From assembly GCF_030704535.1 (NCBI RefSeq), contig NC_081806.1:5479001-5543000 (forward strand): DNA of 64,000 nt. The letters run 5' to 3'. The notes under the pieces were generated by a model that worked only from the letters and a program-made list of their open reading frames with translations, ran no database searches and had not been told where the DNA came from. A program made the translations under genes and the position numbers. Source of the stretch: Vitis vinifera (taxonomy: Eukaryota; Streptophyta; Magnoliopsida; Vitales; Vitaceae). Below, in pieces: positions 8,303 through 19,300 of the stretch; position 1 is the first letter of the stretch; each line of letters opens with the position of its first letter.

Positions 8303-11300
8303 ATGGGTGGGGGTGGAGGTGGAGGTGGTTGCGGAGAAATGGGCATAGCCAAGGCTTGGAGGTACAGCACATTTTCGGCGAAGTTGGCTTTGGAGCAGCA
8401 GCATAAGCATGTGTGCTGGAGATCACAGAAGAGGCCGATCTCGTGGTCGATCATCTGCGGTTTGATGTTGTTTTGTTTGGGTTTGATTTCGCTCTTCACT
8501 GGACATGTGGCTTCTGATCTTGAATGGTACTCGCAGCGCTTGGTCAAGCGGAGTTTATACTCCAAACTGGTAATCTTTATTTTTACTTTTTAGCCTTTTG
8601 AGAACTCTCTTCTTTCTCTCTCTCTCTCTCTCTCTAGTTTGTCTCCCTAGAGTTTCGGGGTGAAATGTTGCTGTTTTTATGCAATTGGATTTGGCTTGGA
8701 GTTTGGAAGCATAGGTTTGAAGAGATTGTTTCTGTATCTGTATGGATGTGATCGGTTGTTTGTGGTCTCGCTTTTTCATCATTGTCCTTAAGATGGCGAA
8801 AACGTCCTTAGTTGGGGCAATTTCAGAAAATTGGAAAAAAAAAAATTTATTGATTGGAAAATTTTATTGCCTTCTGCTTTTGGAACCAAATCTTTGAGAG
8901 AATTTTGCGTTTTGAGGAGTTCAATTCGTAGTTCCATGGACAAGGAAATTGGAAAGGAAACCTTTTTGTTTTAACCATGTTTTTCATTTATTCATTTTAC
9001 CAAAATCAACAAAAGCAAAATTTTCACAAGCAATGTTCGACTTTGCAATTTCCTGACTGATGCATGGATGAACTGGTGACCACTCTCATTTTTGGAAGGG
9101 ATGGTTGATTTTGGTTGACCACAACTGGGTTTCGGAGAGTTTGCTTCACAATCATGCCCTTATAGTCAAAAGTGTTCAAGAATAGGTGAAGGGTAGTGAT
9201 TGCAACTGGCTGCTAAAACTCGTTAATAGGGAACAAGCTTAAGTGAACCAGCCCCCTGGCCTTGTTCTATCTATGGATTGAAATAATCTTCTTAGGCAAT
9301 GGAACAAAATTGTCTGTTTAACTTGTTGCCAATATGAATGATTAATTGAGGTTTTGAGGAGGGTTAGTATTTGTGGTAGGAGACTTTTTTCTCTCCACCT
9401 CTTGAAGGGGATGATGATGAAGCAGGGTGAATGAAACTTGTACTTGGATCTCAACAAGAAAATTCCTACCAATAATCCATGATAAAAATATCTTACACAC
9501 TGTGTAATTGTTACCCCTGTTGTTGCTGTTTGATACCTGATAGCTTTTGGGTTTATTGTGGTCACTGCTTTTCAATAAGGAGAACAGTAAAATCAATTTT
9601 AGAACCAATTGGAAGTGAAATACTCTTAGTTGATGACTTTTCTTTATGATGGGTGCATCATGTGCTTTTGCTGTGACTAGTCCCCTAGGAAACCAATAGT
9701 GTTGGGTCATGATATATATTGTTGGCCCAAAACAAACCAGTTTAAGCTTTTAGGAAAATTAGTTACTCAACATGGTATACTAACTTAGGTTTGCCAGGGG
9801 TCTTGGGTTCAAGTCCTCCACCCGTTATTCATTGATGAGAAGAGAATGATTCTTTAAAATAACGTGAACTTGTAATCTTTCTTTTCTGCTGAGTTGATAT
9901 GTTTTTGTACATGTTTTCACATTCATCTCTACCTCTTTATATGCATAAAAAGTTGAAATATGCTTGCTTTGACTTCTATATTCATAGAGTAAGTTTGATT
10001 TGCACATTGTAGGATATGGGTCGTCGTGCATCAATTAATATTTGGAAATCAGAGTCTTCAAAGTTCTACTATGGATGCAGTAAAAAAGGCCGTCATTTTG
10101 CTTGTAAGTTAATTTAGCAGTGCCTTTATTTTCTTTCAAAGAATTTTGGCATGTATTTTCTCAATTTTTGATATATTGACAATGGCTATTATCTTTGCTA
10201 TCATTTGTTTTATGACTGTATATGCTATTCTTGTATGTTGTTTGCACTACTGAAGATTTGGCACTTCGTTCAATTAAAACTAACACTCTTATTTTCTTTG
10301 TTAATTAATTTTTTTTTTTTTGGCATCTCATTGTAGAACAGTAACCAATGGGTAGAGGAATGCCCTGCACTTCTGGCAATTACATTCTGAATTAGATTAC
10401 TGGTGCTGAAACTGCTGTCCTACATGTGACACTATAGTAGTTATATCCATTACTCTAATTAGTGTTGTCATTTTACTTGAGTTTGCAAAGATTGTTGCTA
10501 CAGATGTCAACATATATGACATCGGCATATGTAGCTTCCAAGGTCTCAACTGTGAGGATTTTTGCATTGTGGATTTCCCATCCAAGAATCTTGGAAGAGG
10601 AATGGAAAACATGAACGTGTTACTGCTTATTTGTTGCAGTTGCTTTTTCTTTTTATTGTATATATTATTCTACCTTCATTTCCTTGAATTTCTTTGTAAG
10701 GTTCTGTTTTTACACAAGGGCATTTGAATGTAATCTTTTCCTGCTGTTGATCTCACTCAAATGGTTTAATGTTCTTAGTGGGTTTTCTGCTTTTTTATAG
10801 TTAAGTTTGTATTGTACAAAATAGCTTCATTTAGATCACTCATGTTGCCAAATGGAATGAAAGGTTGGTACTTGCATGGGTTTGTGTTATGTTGGCCCAG
10901 GGTAAGGGCAGTACTTATCTTCTATGATTTAATAAATGAGTTGAGCATTTTTCCAAGGACGAATTTTCTCCAGAAGTTGAACCATTATGCACTTTACCAC
11001 TTATGTACCATGTGTATATATTGAGCAATCGCTTTAGCACTCTTTAAAGTTTTGTTCTTTATGGGAAATCTTTTCTTGGTTTGAAATTCTTTTCTTTTTC
11101 TGTGTGTTCTTTATGAAATATATCCCTGTAATCACTCAACTGAACCTTGCTGATGCATTTTTGCTTTAGCAAATGTGTGTCTAGCATGCTGCCACTGCAT
11201 CAATTTGAGGTGTTAGGAAAGATTATATCAGAGGGTGGATTATTGAAGTTTGAACAGATTATCTTTTCGTAGGAGAGCCAATTTTTAAGTATTTCCTGTT

Positions 11301-14300
11301 CTGTATCATTTGTTGTGTTATTCTGAACTACCAATGTCTAGAGAGCCAGTTCACTTTATTCTTCTATTTTCAGCAAACTAATATGATATATTTGGATATC
11401 AATCCTACTCACAATGCTATGAATAAATCTAGCTGCTGTACGCGAGAAGTCGTCAAATGGCTATTTGCTTATTGCAGCAAGTGGAGGGCTGAACCAACAA
11501 AGAACAGGAGTAAGTATAAAGATTCTTCTGTAGCTGCTACATGTTCATTAAAACATATATAGTGGAAGGATATGCTGTTGCCGTGTCAACTTCATAAACA
11601 TATTATAAACTTGTTTCAGTTATTTACTTGTTTATCCTTTTTGCATGGAATTTACAATCCATTTCCTGCACTCAGATAACCGAGGCTGTAGTAGTTGCTC
11701 GGATTCTTAATGCTACATTAGTTGTACCAGAGTTGGATCATCATTCCTTCTGGAAAGATGATAGGTGAGTTGAGATTCTATCAACTTAGTCATAGTGACA
11801 TTTAACTTGGTTGCAATAATGAGAATTAACCATATGATCATTCTCTCACTTGAGTTCTGTTATTTACGATGCAGTGACTTTGTCAACATTTTTGATGTTG
11901 ATTGGTTCATTTCTTCCCTTGCAAAGGACGTGACTATTGTTAAAAGAGTTCCAGATAAAGTCATGAGATCAATGGAAAAACCTCCATACACCATGCGTGT
12001 ACCAAGGAAATCCACTCCTGAATATTATCTGGATCAAGTTCTGCCAATACTCTTGAGGAGACGTGTAAGGAGATGTGGTTCATTTGTGTGATTTATGCTT
12101 TTTTATTCTATTAAATTTTGTACACTCCTTGACTTGCCTCTTTGAGTTTTGGAAAATAGAGATACTTTATTAAATGATACTGCCTCTGATCCACTAAAAC
12201 TGTCAAGACACAGCTTTAGATGACTATAGTCACTTGAATCCCTGATGTAACTTGGTTTCAAGCTAGAGTGATGTATTTATTTTTTATTTTGTACCTTCCA
12301 ATTTGTTTTCAATGAGGCAATTAATGCTTTGAAAATTTTGCAGGTTGTACAGTTGACAAAGTTTGATTACAGGCTTGCAAATAACATTGATGAAGAGCTG
12401 CAAAAGTTGCGTTGCCGGGTCAATTATCATGCTTTAAGATTCACAAAGCCCATACAAGAACTGGGTCAGAAACTTGTATTAAGAATGCGAAAGATGACAA
12501 ATCGTTTTATTGCAGTTCACTTGAGGTTTGTACCTTCCACCAAAAAAGGGGAGAATGGAACTGAGAACTTATTTAAAATTCACAAAAAAAAATGAAATAA
12601 TGCTTTCATTTTTTGGGTTCATGATATGAAACCATTTTCATGACAGGTTTGAAGCTGATATGCTAGCATTTTCTGGATGCTACTATGGTGGGGGTGAAAA
12701 GGAGAGATATGAGCTTGGTGAAATAAGGAAACGCTGGGCAACATTACCTGTGAGAATCCTATCCTTAGTGACGTCTTTTTACCATGATTTCTTGTTCGTG
12801 TCAAGCAACCAAATAGATGGCAAAAGTTTACTCTTTATATGACATAAAAGTCAAATTTCTTGATAAAATATACATTCTGTTATTGTTTGAAATTATATGC
12901 CCTGTATTTGTTTTCCAAAGAGGTGCCATGCTTATGAAGATCAAACCATAGTCATTATAACCATATATCCTGCAACCAGAAGCAAATTTTGTACTCCCCT
13001 TTACTTATTTCTTCTTACAGGATCTAACCCCTGAGGGGGAACGAAAGCGAGGAAAATGTCCACTGACTCCTCATGAGGTGGGTTTGATGCTGCGGGCACT
13101 TGGCTTTGGAAATGAAACATATCTCTATGTTGCATCAGGAGAAATATATGGTGGAGAAGAGACTTTGCAGCCTCTCAGAGAACTTTTCCCAAACTTCTAT
13201 ACAAAGGAGATGCTTGCCAGTGAAGAACTCAAACCCTTCCTTCCCTACTCTTCTCGCCTTGCTGCCATTGATTACATTGTCTCAGATGAGAGCGATGTGT
13301 TTGTCACCAATAATAACGGAAATATGGCCAAGATTCTTGCAGGAAGAAGGTAATAAATCCAGACACTCTTTTGCTAAAACTGCTTTTATGAGTTGAAGTT
13401 TGAACAAACATCTTAATTTTTCAAGAATAAAAGCATAGAAAATAATTTTTCATCTAAATCTTTAGCATCTCAGGAATCCTGGTTTTGTTCAGTAAGCTAA
13501 CTAAGCAGGGAGTTATGGACAGGACACCATTGACATACCCAAGGAATGACAATTTACTCCACAGAAACTAACTAAACAACTGCCCTCACTTTTTTGTTAT
13601 ACAAAATAACCTTGGGTCATTTAAAGTTTATTTTAGAGAAAGATCTACAAAATTTAGGATAGAGATTATGAGATTGAAAATTTTAAATTTATGCTGCATT
13701 CTATTTCAATTCTAGTAATTAAAATGGCCCCTGGCAACGTTTTTCATTGATTCTCCTCTGGGTTAAATCCTTTGTTAATCCTCTTTTTAGGTGGAGTGTT
13801 TTGAGTTTTGAGGTTTAAGGTGATCTTTGCTCCTTGGAAGCATATAAATACCTCCATTTGATATTCACTTCAAACCTCAATACTCTCTGTTACTCTTATG
13901 TATGGTGGATGTGGTCTAAACGACAAATGGGAAAGTGACCATACATAGAATGGAGATGTAGTGGAGTCCTGAATAAAGTAGATCACTTGAATTTTGGTAT
14001 GTCTAGTAGTAACAACATGCAGGAAAGTTTATGTTGGATAAGAGATGAGATAAAAGCACCAGGAAAGATCATATTAAACACCATTTGAAAGTCCATAACA
14101 CCGGGAAGGTTATCTTGTAATTATTATGCACTGTATGGGATAAGTATAAAAATTAGTCCTGTTTGGAACTATGAATCCTCTGCTGGATGGTTTCCCATGC
14201 GTGACCATGTAGAACTCAATGATTTATTATCATTATTATTATTTTTGGACATTTCTGTTCATGATATGCACCCTTTTTCTTCTTTCTTTTGGGACTGTTC

Positions 14301-14730
14301 CACTTCATTAAATCGGTTTATTCTTGCTATTGATTAAAGGAGGTACATGGGGCATAAGAGGACCATCAGGCCAAATGCAAAAAAGCTCAGTGCTTTGTTC
14401 ATGGCTCGGAATAAGATGGACTGGGATACATTTGCCAAGAAGGTAAAATCATACCAGAGAGGATTCATGGGAGAGCCAGATGAGATGAGATCAGGAAGAG
14501 GCGAGTTCCATGAATTTCCATATTCTTGTGTCTGCCACAAACCATTCAAATACCCTGATGATGAAAACAATAATAACGAACAAGTTACTCTAGTCTCTAG
14601 AGCATATATTGGATCTGGATCTGAATGGGAGAATAAAGGTTCAAACAGTTTGCAGAGACTAAAAGAAAACCCAGGAGAAGGACCAGTGACTTTAGGCGAC
14701 ACTAACGATGATGGCTTTTTGGCAGACTGA
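8303..14730 (+). CDS. O-fucosyltransferase family protein (plant GT106-like), nine exons
   Basis: A likely Golgi glycosyltransferase of the plant GDP-fucose O-fucosyltransferase family, type II membrane topology. Exons: 8303-8569, 10013-10103, 11433-11509, 11676-11764, 11875-12064, 12344-12525, 12647-12749, 13021-13349 and 14340-14730, giving 572 aa with every frame junction consistent. The N-terminus has a Gly run (residues 2-9), then a basic stretch and one hydrophobic anchor (about 45-65). The catalytic region starts near residue 130. Family motifs are clear: GGLNQQRTGI (about 137-146), AVHLRFEADM (about 295-304, with the conserved HLRFE) and TNNNGNMAKILAGRR (about 429-443). Plant members have been linked to pectin or cell-adhesion functions; the acceptor of this one cannot be told from sequence. 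The start is the first AUG in frame with the anchor. Two uORFs precede it. Confidence 0.93.
8614..8635. repeat. (CT)n microsatellite in intron 1
   Basis: About eleven CT units lie about 45 bases into the first intron of the fucosyltransferase gene. CT tracts this close to the first exon of plant genes are common. Confidence 0.85.
9709..9830 (+). mobile_element. Retroelement-end fragment in fucosyltransferase intron 1
   Basis: The stretch has TTGTTGGCCCAAAACAAACC, then AGTTACTCAACATGGTATAC, then GGTCTTGGGTTCAAGTCC. The ACATGGTAT block resembles an LTR-retroelement primer-binding site (TGGTATCAGAGC). The GGTTCAAGTCC block resembles a Pol III B-box. No coding part or second end is seen. A SINE-type origin is an alternative. 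Confidence 0.35.
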
Positions 14731-15480
14731 AAATCCTCAGGTAATGCTGTGGCCAGAATATGTTTTCTTATTTGAGTCAGTGTTGGCTCAGACATTGAGG
14801 CTCCTGTGTGTTAATGGTAGCACAAAATTTTACTCAGCTGTGGCATTTGAGTGAAGCCAGACCAAGAAGTGGACTCTGGTTTCGTTTAATATATCTGGCT
14901 AGATCACTGAATCTGTGTATAGAAAAGAAGGAAACTTCTACCCAGCTTCAATTGTCTATAAACATTTTTGCTTAGTACATAGCTATGTAGGTATGCCAAA
15001 ATAGCTTCTTTCTCGTCGAACAAACAATTGGGATGTTTTATTTTAATTTATTTTTAATTTTAAATCATATTATTGTTTCCGGAAATTGCATTGGCCTCCG
15101 ATAGGTGCTTTGTTGTCTCATACTCGATTACCACGCATGTCTTCTTGAAAATGAACTATTAATCTGCTGCAGTCTGTCTTGGCGCTGATACTCGGGACAC
15201 AGACCGCATCAGTTGTGCTACTGAAACACAAAGGCTGTAGAACTGGCCAAGCGCCAGTTGTTACCCACCTTTGGTTAATGCTGTGCACATACTATAGTTT
15301 GTGTCAACTATAAGGCAATTTGGTGTAACTTGTAAGCAATGTATATAGGAAAGAGCCAATCGAATTGGCCATCTTTCTAACCTATATAGAATGTGGATCT
15401 CATAGGGTATGCTGTATGATGCCGTTTTCTGATTCCTCGGAAAAATGGTGAATTGGAATCAATAAAGCCTTTTATTTGAT
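14731..15480 (+). other. Probable 3'UTR of the fucosyltransferase gene
   Basis: No further frame follows the stop codon. A canonical AATAAA at 15461-15466, followed by a T-rich stretch, is a plausible polyadenylation signal and would give a 3'UTR of about 750 bases. A spliced 3'UTR is also possible. Confidence 0.5.
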
Positions 15481-16352
15481 AGCCAGGTTATTGGGTGTGA
15501 ATGAACTTCATGGCATCAGCAATGCCTTATAGCTCTATTTCATTCGACCTCCCCCCATCCCATCCCACCCCACCCAAACAATCCCTAAACAAAACACATC
15601 ACAGCATTCCGAGCAGATTGTCATTCATGATGATCATCCAGCTCCATGTAACCGCCACTATAGTCATGCCTGCTAGTTTCTATGCCGCTCGGTGGTGCGG
15701 TTCTTGCCATTTTGACAAAATAATCCACCATCCGACAGTCATTCACCACTCCTTTTCCTTTAGCAACTGTATGGCTGAATACACAATTGCAATTTTATTC
15801 ACCCGGACCTATAGCAGTTAAAACGGGAGTCTTTAATTTTTCTTTTGGCCTAATGCGTAAAATGAGCCACCTTCAGTCTCTGTATCCACATAGGAATAAC
15901 AGTGTGACCTGCCATGGGCTTCAATAAATCATGCAGATTAAATATTAGGCCTTGCCATGAACTTTGGAGAAAATAAAAATTGAGCACGGAGGTAGAGCCG
16001 GGGGGGTGGGGGGGGAAGAGATTTGCAAGAATATGGGAAAACAAAGCAGCAAATGTTATGATGGATTATCTGAAAAGCTAGCCTACAGATCTGAAGCCTA
16101 CATGGAATGTTTCCATATACAACCTAGTAGGATGGAACCTAAGGCAGATCAAATCATAATTGTTTTAACTAAAAATCAATATGAACATCTGCTAACTAGA
16201 TTTTACAACTTAAGCCCAAGGAAGTGAGAATTTCCATTCCTAGTTTGTTTGCTCCTCTATTTTAAATATACAGGAAAACTATGGTGGGTGTATTTGTCAT
16301 CAAGTTCCCATTTGAGTTCTTCAGATTGGATTCCCTCACTGTGAAGCTCCCC
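15481..16352. other. Tail-to-tail spacer between two convergent genes
   Basis: This stretch lies between the fucosyltransferase poly(A) region and the stop codon of the Agenet gene. It includes the Agenet 3'UTR at its right end. No gene is recognised. G-runs of 7 and 8 lie at 16000-16015. Confidence 0.6.
16000..16015 (+). repeat. G-run pair near convergent gene ends
   Basis: Seven Gs, one T and eight Gs in a row, with GGAGG just upstream. This could form a G-quadruplex on the plus strand, and a C-rich tract lies on the strand coding the Agenet gene. Confidence 0.6.
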
Positions 16353-19300
16353 TCAACCATGGTTATTTCCTGTTAAACAAAGCAGTAGTCAATTTCAGGG
16401 TCATTCCCTGTTACAACCAAGTAGGTACATGTGCTTCGGAGATGTGTCCATGCATGAATACCACATGGCCGAGCACCAATTAAGCATTTCTGTGCACTTG
16501 GACAAGACCCAATTGAAAAAACTGAATTTTAAGATCTTACCTCTAGAAGCACTCCGGTTCTGGCTTTTGTGTCCTTTGTCATGTGAAACAGAAGGAATCT
16601 TTGAGATGATCAATGAGCTTTGCAGTCCTTCCAATAGCTGTCAACAAAAAAGATCAGTAAGTATGCTATACTGAAAGTTAATTAGAGTAGACAGAAGATA
16701 TAAGTATCAAAATCTCAAAATAACTTCGCATAAAAGAAAATATAAAGATAAGCCTCTGATTGATCTTATATCCATGCAATAATAGTTACTAATGAAGATT
16801 GATACATTTCATTATGAAAACATGTTTTTTTAAACATGGCCTATTTTTGTGATAGAAATTAGGCTAATGCTTACATCATGATTGTTTCTATGAAATAATA
16901 ATCACGTCCAGTCATGAGCACTTGATGCAACAAGAGGCAGCATAAATACCGTACACCGTGTCATATAAACATTTACTAGAAGGAAATAAAAAGTTAAAAG
17001 GTCTAAATCTTACCCTTGAAGTTGGCTGAATTCTGCGATTAGACCTACGGGGCTCAACAGCTTCAGGAACTGATTTTCCAGGATTACCATTATAAACTTT
17101 CTCCTCTTCAATTTTAGCCAACTTACCACCAGAGGGTGCAAGTTTCCCCTTACTCACCCGTTGAGATTTGACATTTGATACGGGCATTTTCTTAGATGAT
17201 GGAGCGTCGGATGGAAGAGGTAGAGAAGAAAACAAGATTGGACCCTCTGCTTGCCCCTCAGTGTTAGAAAAGGATTCAAATTCGATCACATTCTGCTTCC
17301 CTGATGCATTCTCATCATGGCTAACAGAATCCTTAATATTTGGAAGATTATCTGTCACATTGGTGTCATTTGAAGCAGATGTTCCAGAGGCCAAAAGATT
17401 GTCTTTTCGAGGAACTGTTCTACTTGAAACATTCTGTGGCTTTCCGGACCTAATAACCTTGGGCTTGGATTCAACCGCCCTCTTCTCCTTGGAATCAATT
17501 TTAGAAGTATTTTTCCATCCACGGGGTCCTGATCCTTGAGGTATCAAGTACTTTGCAAATTTAACAGAATCATTTGCTTCACTAATTTTATTGCTTCTGT
17601 CTGCAACATAATGTTTGCTGACTTCCATAAATTTCCTTTTCTTTCCAGGCTTAGGAACGCCAAATATCACTCTTGACCCTTCCTTCTGCAAACCAGTCCG
17701 AATCATTCTGGGTGCATCAGGCTTATTCTCATCTCTGGTGTTCTTACCAACATTAAATATTTTGTCATTGCCTGACAAAGCCAGTAATCCTGGCTCTTCA
17801 GGTTTCTCATTGTCCACTGCATCAATATTCTTTGACATCTTATCCTTTCCTTTGGCCTCTACTGCTGGACTGCCCAACTTCAATCGCTTTTCCTGTGGTG
17901 TATCACCCTGGGCACCAGATATTGAAGTTAATAAACAACTAAGAAGTTTCAATCTAGCATCAAAAGGAATTCAAGCATAAGCACATCTAGATATAACACC
18001 TCATGGACAGTGTGGTCATTTTCTCTTGAACTTGACCATTCAATCCATTCCCCATCCTTCCAGATGAGAGATGGCCGAAGATGCCAAGCTCTAACAACTG
18101 ATGTTTCTCCCTGAGCTGCAAAAGAATCAGAGAAAAATTCATTTTTTAAAACCAAGTAACAAGTGTGTAAATGTTCATGAAACAGAAGTTGAAGAATTGT
18201 TCATACCTGAAATACGGACAGTTAACATAGTTTCATCTTTCCGACTCTTTTCCGTGACAACTCCTTCACACCAGCTGACAAATAGTGCTAACAGAAATGA
18301 GATAACATACAAAGAAGAAGATATACAACTAAAAGTTGACACAGTAGATGATACCAGACCATTTCAAACAATGATTATGATTGGTGTAAAACATATCCAT
18401 TGAAGTAAACTTCTGTTTAGGTGCTTAATATATAAGAAGACTCACTTACTTTATTGCACATGGAAATACCATAGATAAGGAAAAAAATAAGAACAATGGA
18501 CAAGGCCAAGGAGTCCCTATCAGAGAATAAGGGGAAAAGTGGGGGAAAAAGAAAGAAAAAGAACTGTGTTAGGCCCCATGCCTCACCTTAGATGTAAGCA
18601 ATAAAGTTTTCATAACCAAGGGCAAAGAGAAGAGAGAGAAAAAGAAAAATAAGGAATTATAGCAAGCCTTGCGCCTCATCTCAGATTTGGGCAATAAGGT
18701 TTTCATAACAAAACTAGGCCCGAGGAATTCTTTGTAAGTAATATATATGTAACATAATACCAAGTAGATATATCTCATGTAAACATGGACCTAAAAATCC
18801 TCAAAAGTTCTATCTTTATCAAGTATAAAATCAATAAATGATAAAATAGAAGTTCATGACCCAACTTAGATTTTTTCTTTTTTGATGGGTAAATAAAAAT
18901 AATATGACCAAACTTAGATTTTACCAACTTTTTGAAGCATGCTGTAAAGAGTATGCAGCAAAATGCATAAGAACTAGAGATAGCAAAGAAGTAATGAAGT
19001 AAAAAATAAGAATTAAGAAAAAAAATCAACCATAAAGGTTTCATGGATCCTAAACACCATGAAATGAAATCAAAATCTTGGAAGGATTTCTTGTTTTTCT
19101 TTGCATTTACCATTTAATGCTGTGAACATGGTTCTTTTTTACATTTGTACTTATTTTTAAAAAGCAGCATGGACATCCACTGTCACTGTTTTCTATGTAA
19201 CTAGATATTGGCGAGACAACTAAACTAAACTTTTAATTTAGCAATTCCCTGCATATTTTTTGCTCCACAAAAAGGTAAAATTCTATTAATACTTTTTTTT

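Noticed and set aside
9800..9825. tRNA gene from GGTTCAAGTCC
   Set aside because: No cloverleaf can be drawn; kept only as a retroelement- or SINE-like fragment.
14334..14795. 153-codon minus-strand frame
   Set aside because: Lies over the last fucosyltransferase exon on the other strand; a shadow of the real coding frame.
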